From: Plecoglossus altivelis
Lineage: Eukaryota; Chordata; Actinopteri; Osmeriformes; Plecoglossidae
Length of the DNA stretch: 64,000 bases
Reading direction: 5' to 3'
Assembly: GCA_036571765.1 (NCBI GenBank)
Contig: BROE01000009.1
Span: forward strand, 6,211,646-6,275,645
Shown: positions 50,101 through 56,074 of the stretch, one piece after another
How positions within the stretch are numbered: the first letter of the stretch is position 1
How the letters are laid out: every line of letters begins with the position of its first letter
The notes under the pieces: generated by a model
The model's database searches: none
What the model was told of the DNA's origin: nothing
What the model saw: only the letters and a program-made list of their open reading frames with translations
Made by a program: the position numbers and the translations under genes

Positions 50101-51129
50101 CTGGCCCAGCACATCCCCGGACCAGGGGGCATGGAGGGCATGAAGGGGGCGGCATCAGGGGTGGTGGGGGAACTGGCACGTGCCCGCATAGCACTGGACG
50201 AGAGAGGGCAGAAACTGGGCGAGCTGGAGGAGAGGACAGCTGCCATGATGGCCAGCGCCGACTCCTTCTCCAAGCATGCTCACGACGTAAGCAACTGGCT
50301 GTGTCAGCTGGTTGTGGCAATCACTCTCTCTTTCTTACTCACTTTCTTTCTCTCTCACATTCTCTATCTCTGACCTTGTCTGTCTCACTCTTCTGGGGCC
50401 CCATTTATAAAACATGTATATATATCATACTATTTGGAAATTTACATGGAAAAGTACAATTCTACATACACAACTATTTACTTACAAACATGGTGCATGC
50501 AAAACATATGCATGTTTGCCATCATGAATCTGAACTGATCTTAAAACTGATCTGCCGCGAACAAGCTTGGCGCTCTAGTATATTTGCACTCTGTAGATGG
50601 GGCATCAGTTGCAACTATCAATGGCCAAAACTAGAGTGACTGCTACTGCCACGACACTGTGAAAGAGCTCTGGCAATAGCATTTCATCACAAAAGTTGTT
50701 TTATTGCAGTTCTCAATATCCAAATTTGAAGAAAATGTTAATGCAGTCTCACAAGATTCAGGGAATACCATAATGTGCAGGGGCTCTCAAAAACATAATT
50801 GTGCTCTCTCGACTGGCCAAAATGCATCACTAATCATCACACAGCATTTGTTATCGCCTGAATGTGCTTAGGCAGGGTCCAAACCTGCCAAGGGAATGTG
50901 GATTGTCTCACTGAAAGTTCAGTTGTCATAAATACTGACGTGTGTACAAGGTTGCTCATGCATGTTTCTTGTGCCCACACACTGTTTAATGGACAGCTAT
51001 TTTTCTTTCTCTGTCTCTCTCATTTGCCCCTCTTTCCTTCTCCTTGTTCAGCTGTGTTAAACTCTCCCCTCACTATTTCTCCCTCAGATGATGCTGAAGT
51101 ACAAGGATAAGAAGTGGTACCAGCTCTGA
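11046..51129 (+). CDS. stxbp5: Tomosyn-1 (syntaxin-binding protein 5), complete 26-exon gene
   Basis: Tomosyn binds syntaxin-1/SNAP-25 through a C-terminal R-SNARE motif. It forms fusion-inactive complexes that compete with VAMP/synaptobrevin, restraining exocytosis; it is a cytosolic/peripheral protein of the lethal-giant-larvae family. The 26 exons sum to 3,321 nt, 1,106 residues, close to the short human isoform (about 1,115). Residues 1-46 are the N-terminal leader. About 47-985 are WD40-type beta-propeller sequence, with blade ends such as LHLWNLRQK, VVLWDLKCKK and VKFWDASA. A variable linker is at about 690-740. The R-SNARE lies in the last about 65 residues (zero-layer Arg in LDERGQKL). 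STXBP5L is less likely: neighbours are grm1 and samd5, and exon 1 reads IPEPLQSEHFQLCK. Teleosts may have stxbp5a and stxbp5b; I cannot choose. No frameshift or stop was found. Confidence 0.97.
11184..11911 (+). other. stxbp5 intron 1
   Basis: 728 bp of unique-looking sequence; nothing recognisable. Confidence 0.6.
11912..12009 (+). CDS. stxbp5: stxbp5 coding exon 2
   Basis: It follows tgatgtag and encodes TVRHGFPHQPSSMAFDPVQK and AIGTQSGALR. It ends CT before gtatct; the T opening exon 3 completes Leu. First propeller blade. Confidence 0.95.
12147..12543 (-). mobile_element. L2-like LINE 3' UTR, 5'-truncated copy 1
   Basis: It has no coding part. It starts (plus coordinates) with ttcaattcaattcaatt, the tandem 3' tail of the element, followed by about 380 bp almost identical to 32400-32794. 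There the same sequence follows a LINE ORF end on the minus strand, which identifies this as the 3' UTR. It lies in stxbp5 intron 2. Confidence 0.85.
12544..15911 (+). other. Rest of stxbp5 intron 2
   Basis: No gene is seen. About 14460-14720 resembles dispersed fish repeats (accaatgttccctctaagct; gggtgtaggattgactttga) but I cannot name or bound them. A pyrimidine-rich patch lies at 15000-15100. Confidence 0.4.
15912..15993 (+). CDS. stxbp5: stxbp5 coding exon 3
   Basis: It follows gctgcag and encodes FGRAGVECHCQHESGAAVIQ then LQFLVNE, ending at a codon boundary before gtgggt. The motif is conserved in all tomosyns. Confidence 0.95.
15994..16416 (+). other. stxbp5 intron 3
   Basis: 423 bp with a short CA-rich run near 16115-16137; otherwise nothing recognisable. 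Confidence 0.6.
16417..16517 (+). CDS. stxbp5: stxbp5 coding exon 4
   Basis: It follows ctccacag and encodes GALVSALTDDSLHLWNLRQK then PAILHTLKFSKE, a WD40 blade. It ends AG before gtaatt; G from exon 5 completes Arg. Confidence 0.95.
17160..17480 (-). repeat. LINE 3'-tail-like repeat
   Basis: Phrases such as cacagagggctttacataca, gcaatcctcaaccagaaaaa and ggagcaattcagtgaaggt resemble 3' UTRs of L2-like fish LINEs. No ORF remains, boundaries are estimated, and no second copy is present here to compare. Confidence 0.35.
18046..18480. repeat. Dispersed repeat beginning atagctgcaagcagcaatg
   Basis: The opening atatagctgcaagcagcaatg recurs with two changes at 22287. Phrases such as gccacctatgggc recur near 26900. 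It is probably a non-autonomous transposon family. Termini are not resolved. Confidence 0.45.
19143..19241. repeat. 50-bp tandem duplication
   Basis: Two adjacent copies begin gacatgtatacagggct and end gcatttttgatt/gcactttgatt with a few differences. It lies in stxbp5 intron 4; 19242-22250 around it holds no recognisable gene. Confidence 0.75.
21362..21600. repeat. Repeat fragment related to 23628-23800
   Basis: The order ttgcaccactacgtttagt, caccaactgtct, ctcac(t)gatcaaattgct and agaagaagataaa is shared, diverged, between this stretch and 23628-23800. It is an old dispersed repeat without a name. Confidence 0.45.
22270..23600. repeat. Mosaic of atagctgcaagca-type dispersed repeats
   Basis: A second copy of the opening seen at 18046 lies at 22287. 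Near-repeated phrases follow: aacttcctgtttggcggctc and tgccaaatttggtgaagatt-like segments several times, and tctgcagctttgctgcttgg (twice, 23257 and 23320). It looks like several overlapping or partial copies with no coding capacity. Confidence 0.45.
23886..25275 (+). pseudogene. BEL/Pao LTR-retrotransposon pol fragment
   Basis: A decayed reverse-transcriptase region. The open part (23900-24412) has HYTMTLPFRRKDVIMPDN, KVWYISYQSVYHK, VVFDCGAVYQGTSLN and LLQGPDLTSSLFGVLTLFR, the order typical of BEL/Pao polyproteins. Frameshifts follow near 24362. Later fragments still match, such as SFYVDDCLKSL near 24570 (catalytic YVDD) and MTIPRMEWMAAGVLA near 25220. No LTRs were found and integrase is missing; a LINE cuts the 3' side. 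Confidence 0.8.
25300..26022 (+). pseudogene. L2-like LINE 3' end inserted beside BEL/Pao
   Basis: The open frame 25421-25789 shows STRLDYCNAPYLG, NTAARLLTGNKKMDHITPVL and SLHWLPVLYRIEYKVL, the conserved post-RT C-terminus of L2/Rex-type LINEs. Upstream, VRNLGVIFDPELCFD continues it in frame with stops. The 3' end is a ttgattgattgatt tandem tail at about 26005-26022. Truncated at 5' and inactive. Confidence 0.8.
26023..28220 (+). other. End of stxbp5 intron 4
   Basis: No gene. A gccacctatgggcgtatg repeat fragment lies near 26900. A stretch at 27070-27420 (ggtttattgaggcgtcg, caaaagggtagtcaggtcac, caggtggagcagatacgagg) resembles a dispersed fish repeat but is not named. Confidence 0.4.
28221..28355 (+). 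CDS. stxbp5: stxbp5 coding exon 5
   Basis: It follows tgttctgcag and encodes ITFCHLPFQSKWLYVGTERG then IVNVESFTLSGYVIMWNKAI, one of the most conserved tomosyn stretches. It ends CT before gtgagg. Confidence 0.96.
28356..28765 (+). other. stxbp5 intron 5, pyrimidine-rich
   Basis: From about 28568 to the acceptor the + strand is mostly C and T, with a ctctctctctctct tract at 28572-28590 that extends the polypyrimidine tract of exon 6. Confidence 0.7.
28766..28829 (+). CDS. stxbp5: stxbp5 coding exon 6
   Basis: It encodes STKTHPGPVVHISDNPMDEG K after ccatccccag; the donor is gtacaa. Confidence 0.95.
28919..29002 (+). CDS. stxbp5: stxbp5 coding exon 7
   Basis: It encodes LLIGYECGIVVLWDLKCKKA then DCRYNYDE, a WD40 blade ending in WDLK. 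It is phase 0 at both ends, with an 89-bp intron before it. Confidence 0.95.
29003..29423 (+). other. stxbp5 intron 7, AT-rich
   Basis: A strongly AT-rich stretch (about 29080-29400) with ttattattattattatt runs; no gene. Confidence 0.7.
29424..29547 (+). CDS. stxbp5: stxbp5 coding exon 8
   Basis: It encodes AIHSVAWHHEGKQFICSHSD then GTLTTWNIRTPTKP, a WD40 blade. It ends with a single G before gtaggg. Confidence 0.95.
29807..29885 (+). CDS. stxbp5: stxbp5 coding exon 9
   Basis: It encodes KQSKDGKKPEPCKPILKVEY KTTRA after ctgtcccag. Donor gtaggt. Confidence 0.95.
29966..30120 (+). CDS. stxbp5: stxbp5 coding exon 10
   Basis: It encodes DPFMVLSGGLSYDTLGRRSC then VMHGKSTTVLEMDFPIVEF and LTLCETPYPN; conserved LGL-family core. 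Intron 9 before it is only 80 bp. Confidence 0.95.
30254..30326 (+). CDS. stxbp5: stxbp5 coding exon 11
   Basis: It encodes YQEPYGVVVLLEKDLVVIDL RQI. The exon ends GG before gtatga; without that splice the frame reads on but loses homology. Confidence 0.93.
30469..30616 (+). CDS. stxbp5: stxbp5 coding exon 12
   Basis: It encodes YPIFENPHPLSIHESPVTCC then EYFADCPAELVPALYSVG and CCQKRQGCSKK. Phase 0 at the donor gtacta. Confidence 0.95.
30746..30813 (+). CDS. stxbp5: stxbp5 coding exon 13
   Basis: It encodes DWPISGGNWGQGSHSYPEIL VT after tttgtag; human has EWPINGGNWGLGAQSYPEII. Donor gtgagt. Confidence 0.94.
30910..30950 (+). CDS. stxbp5: stxbp5 coding exon 14 (41-bp exon)
   Basis: It is a very short exon encoding HADGSVKFWDASA, a WD40 blade end. 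The strong donor gtaagt opens the 7.4-kb, transposon-filled intron 14. Confidence 0.94.
31035..31521 (-). repeat. Split direct repeat A2B2 of the DIRS/Ngaro-like element
   Basis: In plus coordinates B2 opens aatcaggagagacctgggtt at 31035. A2 begins agcatggacaaactaaacag at 31262 and ends cacgcaagcttcattt. Confidence 0.75.
31522..31640 (-). repeat. Repeat B1 of the DIRS/Ngaro-like element
   Basis: It opens aatcaggagagacctgggat and tracks B2 for about 120 bp (agtttatttccagaagataa shared exactly). It directly abuts A2, as in B1A2B2. Confidence 0.75.
31985..32235. repeat. Degenerate minisatellite, about 45-50 bp unit
   Basis: Five to six diverged units share a pattern like cctatgttggctgaagggcc followed by gatgccc(t/c). 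It lies between B1 and the recombinase end and is part of the DIRS/Ngaro-like element's 3' region. Confidence 0.6.
32400..33372 (-). pseudogene. L2-like LINE 3' end, copy 2, inserted in the DIRS element
   Basis: The minus-strand frame from about 33372 to 32998 shows TGTKRRDHITPVLESLHWLP, then GRAFSYQAPVLWNQLPV and SLFKTRLKAFLF, the C-terminus of L2/Rex-type LINE proteins, still open for about 124 codons. It is followed by the 3' UTR and the caattcaattcaattt tail at 32400. It is 5'-truncated at about 33372, where the frame runs by chance into the tyrosine-recombinase relic. Its UTR is nearly identical to 12147-12543. Confidence 0.85.
33373..34035 (-). pseudogene. Tyrosine recombinase relic of the DIRS/Ngaro-like element
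   Basis: Minus-strand fragments in order: LNCWFLMAFSGVGNLLL (box I region, where active enzymes read like FFGFLR), then SGHSFGIGATMFAALQGL with LQQLG and SYAYFSYV (the H-x-x-R/W region). In active members the residue after GHSF is Arg; here it is Gly at about 33508-33510. Broken by stops between the two parts. Confidence 0.65.
34110..34440 (-). pseudogene. RNase H relic of the DIRS/Ngaro-like element
   Basis: The minus strand shows TVLGIINKGHS, HPLIMPFM, THNFHCT and, one frame over, VPGHDNMIADSLSRF. This is the typical end of retroelement RNase H in DIRS/Gypsy-like elements. One in-frame stop and one frameshift are seen. Confidence 0.65.
34817..36207 (+). mobile_element. Tc1-like transposon, full length but inactive
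   Basis: The ends are imperfect inverted repeats: left acacattccaaaaaagattg, right (reverse complement) caaccccaaatcagaaaaag, each followed by ggac, with TA dinucleotides at 34815 and 36208. The transposase region 34976-36010 is 345 codons long, normal for the family. It has helix-turn-helix text (MIEMFKNNVSQRKLG, SPSTVHNIIKRFKE) and the DDE part FQQDNAKPHYAH ... SPIEN (spacing about 34, D34E). Several stops and frameshifts in the N-terminal half kill it. Confidence 0.88.
36210..36755 (-). other. 5' internal region of the DIRS/Ngaro-like element
   Basis: No clear protein domain. A short minus-strand stretch (DSELELFKEPVLVPSSMTG) may be a gag remnant. A perfect 8-bp stem with TTCG loop sits at 36514-36533. 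Confidence 0.35.
36514..36533. repeat. Short perfect hairpin with TTCG loop
   Basis: CAATCTGC, TTCG, GCAGATTG. A UUCG loop is unusually stable in RNA. It lies inside retroelement sequence, so a function for the element's transcript is possible but untested. Confidence 0.6.
36756..36996 (-). repeat. Repeat A1 of the DIRS/Ngaro-like element
   Basis: It matches A2 along its length: agcatggacaaacta, caaggaagatttgacagcgg, tagatggaag, gttcttagcggg and gcaagctt. Its outer end abuts a truncated Tc1 element. Confidence 0.7.
37005..38268 (-). mobile_element. Second Tc1-like transposon, truncated at one end
   Basis: Minus-strand transposase parts in order: helix-turn-helix MRRSLQPTQVAQVVQLFQNG and RRFSVSVSVVSRAWRRY (about 37975-37830), then LFTDESRFTPSTCDRRDTVW and GESVMVWGGISLRGRTALQ (about 37565-37385), then a frameshifted GVCQQFLQEEGIDAMDWPAHSPD (about 37290-37210). 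The right terminus tttaagtgttcccttttttt ends near 38268. No matching left terminus is seen near 37005, where it meets repeat A1. Frameshifted and inactive. Confidence 0.85.
38306..38526 (+). CDS. stxbp5: stxbp5 coding exon 15
   Basis: It follows ctgctcctag and encodes MLQVLYKLKTAKVFERA, DIVDEDPFAIQTLSWCPESR and AGVSAHVIIYRFSKQEV. Start phase is fixed by T from exon 14 plus TA (Leu). A Tc1 terminus ends 37-38 bp upstream. Confidence 0.95.
38527..39307 (+). other. stxbp5 intron 15
   Basis: A stretch from about 38709 (ggggcctgttccataaaggc) to about 38890 looks like a MITE-type repeat (ttcataaaggccagttacag recurs within it). Termini are not resolved. No gene. Confidence 0.4.
39308..39495 (+). 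CDS. stxbp5: stxbp5 coding exon 16
   Basis: It encodes LLEVRMQCELNDVGFPDG, a Pro/Ser-rich surface loop (SSPQESEPIPPTSPGSNS) and RDNVPCLK. The loop is also variable among vertebrate tomosyns. Confidence 0.95.
39622..39747 (+). CDS. stxbp5: stxbp5 coding exon 17
   Basis: It encodes VRSAPLNQSPGYQVELVVQL, then WVSGEPPQPITSLTVNSAYG. Donor gtgagt. Confidence 0.95.
39940..40088 (+). CDS. stxbp5: stxbp5 coding exon 18
   Basis: It encodes VVFGSSSGLAVVDYLQKTLL and ELYSPTEPYLRQPRSPRKTQ PSG, the start of the phospho-regulated linker. Donor gtcagg is weaker than most in this gene. Confidence 0.93.
40089..41732 (+). other. stxbp5 intron 18
   Basis: It contains the hAT MITE at 41281-41488. No gene is seen in the remainder. 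Confidence 0.6.
41281..41488. mobile_element. hAT-like MITE, 208 bp
   Basis: Terminal inverted repeats CAGTGGTTCTTAACCT and AGGTTAAGAACCACTG match perfectly over 16 bp. Flanking 8-mers GTCCAACG (41273-41280) and GTTTAACG (41489-41496) agree at 6 of 8 bases, as an aged 8-bp target duplication. No coding capacity. CAGTGGTTCT termini are typical of hAT/Charlie-type MITEs. Confidence 0.88.
41733..41792 (+). CDS. stxbp5: stxbp5 coding exon 19
   Basis: It encodes VCETEGTNTTEERCKSPTS after ctctcctcag. The ERCKSPTS motif marks the tomosyn linker, where isoforms diverge in mammals. Confidence 0.92.
41793..43131 (+). other. stxbp5 intron 19 (isoform region)
   Basis: In mammals, alternative exons between the two flanking coding segments make tomosyn b/m isoforms. 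I looked for sequence like KVKTKSRKFSKMVAND and saw none. A frame at 42313-42642 has no recognised homology. Confidence 0.5.
43132..43185 (+). CDS. stxbp5: stxbp5 coding exon 20 (54 bp)
   Basis: It encodes AKMSWKVSSPTTEHKPDMG, the counterpart of human AKMSRKLSLPTDLKPDLD. Acceptor tcttgcag, donor gtaagc. Confidence 0.9.
43186..44659 (+). other. stxbp5 intron 20
   Basis: 1,474 bp; no gene or named repeat recognised. Confidence 0.5.
44660..44902 (+). CDS. stxbp5: stxbp5 coding exon 21
   Basis: It encodes NTFDHSRSSSVTSIDSESRD (conserved Ser-rich motif), then SLWVGTSQGAVLSAALSLPP and EPVVVSPC. Second propeller. Donor gtaggt. Confidence 0.95.
45258..45965 (-). pseudogene. LINE 3' end (L2-like), in stxbp5 intron 21
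   Basis: Minus-strand coding relic: NLLKTMMVQFYTAIESIVTP, CSLPSLEDLHT, ADSSHPGQSVLQMVPSGRGL and IRTKTSRHSNSFYPSAIALF, the C-terminus of a non-LTR element protein. The 3' tail is the cagaatcagaatcag run at 45265-45280. It is flanked by a dispersed repeat (about 45000-45250 and 45985-46080; tcctcctgtaggaggaaact) which it appears to have invaded. Confidence 0.75.
46297..46645 (+). CDS. stxbp5: stxbp5 coding exon 22 (349 bp)
   Basis: It encodes TLVRLKGGVVTMAFLDMSGA, QYAVVCSENQAKVVLLPSHA, HKHNITEASFVLRAEVVQL and CIMCFCANGHIMAL. It has a charged loop (DQDRERPKRRQ) shorter than in human. Confidence 0.95.
46845..47010 (+). CDS. stxbp5: stxbp5 coding exon 23
   Basis: It encodes LPSLRPLLNVNYLPLTDMRI, ARTFCFSNLGQALYMNSSME and ITYSQDTCDNLQ; end of the second propeller. 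A long polypyrimidine tract (46740-46840) precedes it. Confidence 0.95.
47370..47525 (-). repeat. LINE 3'-tail fragment
   Basis: tcaagttcaagttgagcttt, attgtcattccgctacatgc and cagtggaacgaaatgttgtg resemble the terminal 3' UTR of fish non-LTR elements. No ORF remains. Confidence 0.5.
48015..48510 (+). pseudogene. DDE-superfamily transposase relic
   Basis: Plus-strand fragments across two frames: VDVPGQHRCNITMCVTVSEK, VVTHIPSLGH, MVFLDCLHSN, HHGPLTRVWFTARLRML and PYCPFLDPI. The spacing resembles a fish DDE (IS630-like) transposase in which DNVNFHRGPL and PYSPFLNPIEEF carry the catalytic residues. Here the first Asp context and the E are lost. The surrounding 47750-49090 may be the rest of the element. 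Confidence 0.6.
48511..49655 (+). other. Rest of stxbp5 intron 23
   Basis: No gene is seen; AT-rich, possibly the 3' flank of the DDE element up to about 49090. Confidence 0.4.
49656..49767 (+). CDS. stxbp5: stxbp5 coding exon 24
   Basis: It encodes EMLSELFTPVEMPEAPNRGF then FKGLFGGGAQSLDREDL, the tail segment that links the propellers to the SNARE motif. Donor gtaagt. Confidence 0.95.
50066..50286 (+). CDS. stxbp5: stxbp5 coding exon 25 (R-SNARE motif)
   Basis: It encodes FGETTAGKASSSLAQHIPGP, then the R-SNARE coiled coil: VVGELARARIALDERGQKLG and ELEERTAAMMASADSFSKHA. The Arg of LDERGQKL aligns with the ionic zero-layer Arg of VAMP2. Confidence 0.96.
50287..51087 (+). other. stxbp5 intron 25
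   Basis: No gene; short CT-rich runs near both ends (50325-50390 and 51000-51087). Confidence 0.6.
51088..51129 (+). CDS. stxbp5: stxbp5 coding exon 26 (stop)
   Basis: It encodes MMLKYKDKKWYQL and TGA. Human ends WYQF; the rest is the same. The protein has no transmembrane anchor after the SNARE motif, as known for tomosyn. Confidence 0.95.
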   Translation: MMLKYKDKKWYQL

Positions 51130-51770
51130 TGGCCAAGCTTCCTGTCTTTCAGTCCTCTTTCCCCCAGAGTACAGCACCACACCCTGTTAGACCTCTGTCA
51201 TCACAACTCCCTGAGGAGCCCACAGGCGGGGGACGTTGAAGCTTTCTGGGACGGTCACTTCTGGATGATCAGTCCATGTCATCGGGTCATTCGGGTGCTG
51301 ACAGGCTTAAATTTCATCCCGTTGAGAGTCAGAGGAGAAGAGAGAGAGTGCATGTTTACTGTTTCCTTCACATCAGTAATGCTCTCCTGTGTGTGGAAGC
51401 TACTGTTTGGCAGTCTGAAAGAGATGGACTACAAGGTGTATGCATTGTGGAGCTGACAGGTTGTTGTGGTGACATCCCCACGCTCTCTAGTGTAAAACCA
51501 ACACAAAGAATGTGTTAAGCAGAGACACATCCCACGAGATGAGGACAGTCCTGGTGAAATGTCATATCTATAGCAAGGGTGACATTAGGAATAAATGGAT
51601 GATAATTTTTCATTAAAAATCTTGGTTCAGGTTTGCATCAACAGTTCCATGTCTCTTGTCGATTAATGTATGTTACTGTTTGGACAATTCTGTTTTGAAA
51701 TCACCACTCACCAGTTTTTGTCATGAATATACAGTATATATATATTAATAGTTTGCCTGAGGAAAATAAA
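51130..51770 (+). other. stxbp5: stxbp5 3' UTR with poly(A) signals
   Basis: AATAAA occurs at 51590-51595 and 51765-51770. Which is used cannot be told; the UTR may run further. Confidence 0.5.
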
Positions 51771-54649
51771 AAAAGAACCCAGTTTCCTCAAAGTTACTGT
51801 GCTCCTATTTGAAACACTGTGCAGTAGTTGGGACTATCCACATCATGGGTGGGTTTGTGTAGTATATATCTGCAGTAGTTTACACGTCTGAGTTGCTCCT
51901 GCACTGGAAACCCAAGCAAATTGAACTCACACAATTCTTTGGGCAGTCTAGAAGGAAGTTGTTACTTTCACCATCTACTACCCTTGAAGGCTTTGGATGA
52001 TGTCAAATTGTGTTTATATGTTTTAAAGCGGTCTGTGTAAGCACATGTCTCTTGGAACAAATAGAAGCTGGAATGGGGTAAAAATGTCATACTTTCATTT
52101 TGTCGTAACATTGGCTAAGCAACACAGTGTTTAGATGAAGCTCAACTCTCTCTCTCTCTTTCTCATCTACTTCCTGGTAACGCTTTTCTGCCTCTGCTGA
52201 TATCCTAACCTCTGTTTGTGAACGTACATATATTAAGTATGTGTATGGGCGTCTATATTTACACTCATTGCATAGGCAGTGTATTACAAAGGGTATTTTT
52301 GAGAGAAAATGCTCACGTTGTCGTTGTTTTTCTCCTGTCTGGTTAAATTAATTATTTTTGTTGTAATTCGTTTTTCTCAAAGAGATTATGCTATTTATGG
52401 AGCATTCTTTCAGTTCTTATTTTGTTCTTTACTGACATGAGACATATTAGACTACTTGATATTGCTGCCAAATGTTGTTGACATTGCGACAGCTGATCTT
52501 ACTAGGCTGTTTGAGACAAAGTGGCATAGCTAGCTTGGTAGCCATGTTCTTCTCTGACACCAAAGAGTTGCTTAAGTTTCACTGTTGTTTGATTCTCCAA
52601 ATTGCATATCATGAAATCAGTAGTATTTTTGTTTGTGATGACAAAGCCTGGGCAAATTACATTGAATCCAAATAACTGCTGTTTGTAGAGAGGGATTGGT
52701 TAATCATACTGATGTGTCTCCAAAATATTGTTCCCTTCTGATAAAAATCCTGTCCTTGTGTTCAGATGGCACACGATCAATGGATTTTCCATTTTCTAAA
52801 TTTGACCTTGTGTGACCTACGTGTATTGGTTACTACTGAACTGCAGTCACTGGACAGCAATCATGTGATTTTGCACTATTTGTCCTTGTATCTTAAACCA
52901 GTTTTGTATTTCTTTTTGTTTAGTTATTTGTTTGCTTCAGAAGGACCAAAATATGACGGAATTCAATCTGTTATTTGACAGTTGTACTGACTGACCTGTC
53001 ATTTTAATAATATTGCAATATATTTATATAATTGATAAACAGATATATGCTTTTAATTTAAAAAAATATATTCCCTTTACATGAATGATTTTTTAATTGA
53101 ATGGTTACATTTTAAACCATGGTTATTATGTATATAATTTGCCCATTATTTGAACATAAAATAAACATTTTCGGAATATATCGAAAGTGTTTTATCTTAA
53201 TTTATAGCACCCATCACGTTTTGCTAAATCTGTGTAAATTTAATAAACTACATAGGCCTATTCAACAAACTCTTTAACAGGTCTTACCTAGTTAATCAAA
53301 TTGTCATAGTGTCTCAACCCGATATTGATTTAAAGACGATTCCATAATTTTCCGCGTCCCTCCTATTAGCATATTGCTTCTTGGTTTGCTTTTTGGTTAT
53401 TTTATTCTTCCCTCCATTCAACAACCGGAGAGTTCATACAAGAGCACCGTATTTTGGTCTTCTGTTTAAAACATGAAATATCTGTGATATTTAGGCTAGG
53501 CCTTCTCCTAATTATAAAAAAAACCAGTTCAGTTATTTCTATGTATATTTAGGCTATACAGTCTGTACACAGTATATCATCTTGTATATAGGCTACATAC
53601 TTGAAAACAAATAAATACAACATTTTTATAAATGTGTTGTCCTTTGGGCTTTTCTTTTGTCTGTCAAAAGTTGTACATTGACATTATTGTGTTGCACACG
53701 TGAAAGAATTATCTATGTAATCAACAAGAGGCCTTTGAACCAACGTTCTGTTTTTGCTGATCCGTCTCGCACGACACGATCATCCTGGTCCCTGTAGGGG
53801 ACGCCAAAACACAAAGAAATATGGCAACTAAATGGACAGAAAACGAATCCCAAATGGAGAGTAAAGCCACAGAGGAATTCAATTAGGAAAGATGCATCAG
53901 CCGCGACATAGTGTAACACAGTCTGCTCTTGCACCAGGTAGGCAAATGAAAGAAAAGTCGAACAGTTTACGCTCACATCTTCCAGATCCACTCTAAAGCA
54001 CCATCTTTAATGTTTGTAAAGCCTTGTGGATAAGTCTGCCGATGATTTAAGCTTGCCACCGTTTTGGCAACAGCTGGGATGCTAGCAACAAAAGAATATT
54101 GGATTATGTTTGCTTCCAGCCGATGGACTCATACTGCAGTTTATTTAACTGTGTACTCTGGATATTTTTATATTCTTTGTTGGATTATTTGACTGTATTT
54201 CTCGATCAAGTGCTAAGCATACTTCTCAACCTGGATATGTACATGTCATGAAGACATGGAAATAGAAAGTATTTTCTAACAAAAGGTTTGAGTCCAGAAT
54301 AGTTCAAGCGCCATCGATGTGCATTCCGTGCAGCCCACCAATTAACCTCCTCTTTAGGAATAAATAGTTGGCCTAATTCATTTGTGGTCAATTAATCCTC
54401 ATTTCGTTTTTTCTCAAACGATTTTGTTTTTACCGCTCGGACTTTTTGATGCTAAGAATCTGCTTTGGAATTTATGGCAACGTTCCATATTGCCATGGAC
54501 TGACTTCTTCAGAGAGCATCTTCACCAACGACTAGAACGCAGTCAAATCAGGAGACCAGCAGAGTTTATAGTTGCTTTCCCGATGGCATGAATGGAAATG
54601 ATTGAATACTATCATTTAAGCAAAAATAGGCTGCTAGTAATATACAAAA
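51771..54649. other. stxbp5-samd5 intergenic region and samd5 5' UTR
   Basis: AT-rich, with no recognised gene or named repeat. Sequence just before 54650 is probably samd5 leader. Earlier ATGs (for example near 54583) lack homology downstream. Confidence 0.4.
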
Positions 54650-55135
54650 ATGACCCAGGGTCGCAATCTCGTGTTTGAGTGGCTGTCATCACTTCAGATG
54701 TCTCAGTACCTGGAGTCATTTGTTGACAATGGATACGATGATTTGGAAGTGTGCAAGCAAATTGGAAATCCCGACCTTGACGCTATCGGAGTTCACCTTC
54801 GAGATCACAGACAACACTTACTTTTCGCTGTGAAGAGGTTGAAAGATGATGACAAAAAGAAAGCACTTGGCTTGTATTTCACCTTGGAGCCCTTGGAGCC
54901 TAATTTTGGTTTCCACACACTCACCGTTGAACAAGGAATTAACCTGCTGGACTCAAGATCGCGTAAGAGCATTCAGAAAGGCCTTGAAAGACACCAGGGC
55001 TCATGGTCAAATAAAAACAACAATTTTACTGATAACCACGTTGTCAGGTATCCAAAACTGAAACTGAAGGTGTTGATTCGGGATAAATTGGTAAGAGATG
55101 GAATTGACCTCAAGAAGCCACCGTACACCCACAAG
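54650..55135 (+). CDS. samd5: SAM domain-containing protein 5, first coding exon
   Basis: SAMD5 is a small, poorly characterised adaptor with one SAM domain, used for protein-protein association. This exon encodes 162 residues. The SAM domain is about residues 8-70, with LVFEWLSSLQMSQYLESFVD and NGYDDLEVCKQIGNPDLDAI close to human SAMD5. The conserved C-terminal block YPKLKLKVLIRDKLVRDGID then LKKPPYTHK follows. The start is chosen because the SAM domain begins just after it, as in human. The exon ends at Lys before gtttgt, where human splices to a short last exon (VPMAGILEYL type). That exon is not in the window. Confidence 0.9.
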
Positions 55136-56074
55136 GTTTGTTGAATTCAACCATGTTTGTTCATAAGCAACCACAAAATTTCACACTCAATTTTTGCCCT
55201 GTTAGTTATGCACAAATGTGACGTGTGTCACAAATTGTTATGATATTTCTGTCTGTATACCTACAATTACTTCCCTCCTTTTGGACGAATGTCCCCTGTT
55301 TTGAGGGTTTGTGTTTATGCGTATAGGTGTATGTGTACAAATACTTCTATACACGCACACACACTCAACTTCTAAGAGCTGTGAGTCTTGTTGACATTTA
55401 AACAGGGTCAGTGCATTGCAAAGGAAGACAAAAACAAACCATGAAGGTTAGTTGGTTAAAGTGTCACAGCATGATTTGGAGATGAATAGTATTGTTAAAA
55501 CTCAGGACTAGACAGCCTGTCTGGCCTGAAGGCAGTTACAGCAGATAAAGGGGCAGTGACTCCGTTGGGATGCTTTTTTAAAAGTCTGTTTTGCCAACAA
55601 GATGCAGTAATTACCAACTGCTGATCCATTGAAGTCCATCTCATGCTTTAAGATCTACTGTGTGGACTGTAGGATGTAGTTGAATGACCTGAGCATACAG
55701 TAAGAAGTATGTGTTTGTCAAAGACCTGCCTTGGATCACTTATCCAGAACGACTTAGATTTGGTTTGAGTGTTGACGGGAACAAAAGTTGTTTATCACCT
55801 TTGTATGCTATTACCCATGCTAATTAGTGGAGATTACTTTTTAATGGTTTCTTGACAGTCTGCCCTTTAACCGACTTTAGTTCTCACCCCAAGACTTCAT
55901 TAGCGATTTTCTGTTTACCTTTGTAACTTTTTTCCATATCAAATTTCAAACACTGACATGATACAGCATGTTTGTGTAACTACCATTAAACAACAACCTA
56001 TTAAATACATTTTCCATTCTGTTAAGTCTAAGGGTTGTTGTAGACTAGGGGGTTGTCAAAGGTAGTGACGTACT
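55136..56074 (+). other. samd5 intron 1, first part
   Basis: No gene or named repeat recognised. Confidence 0.4.
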
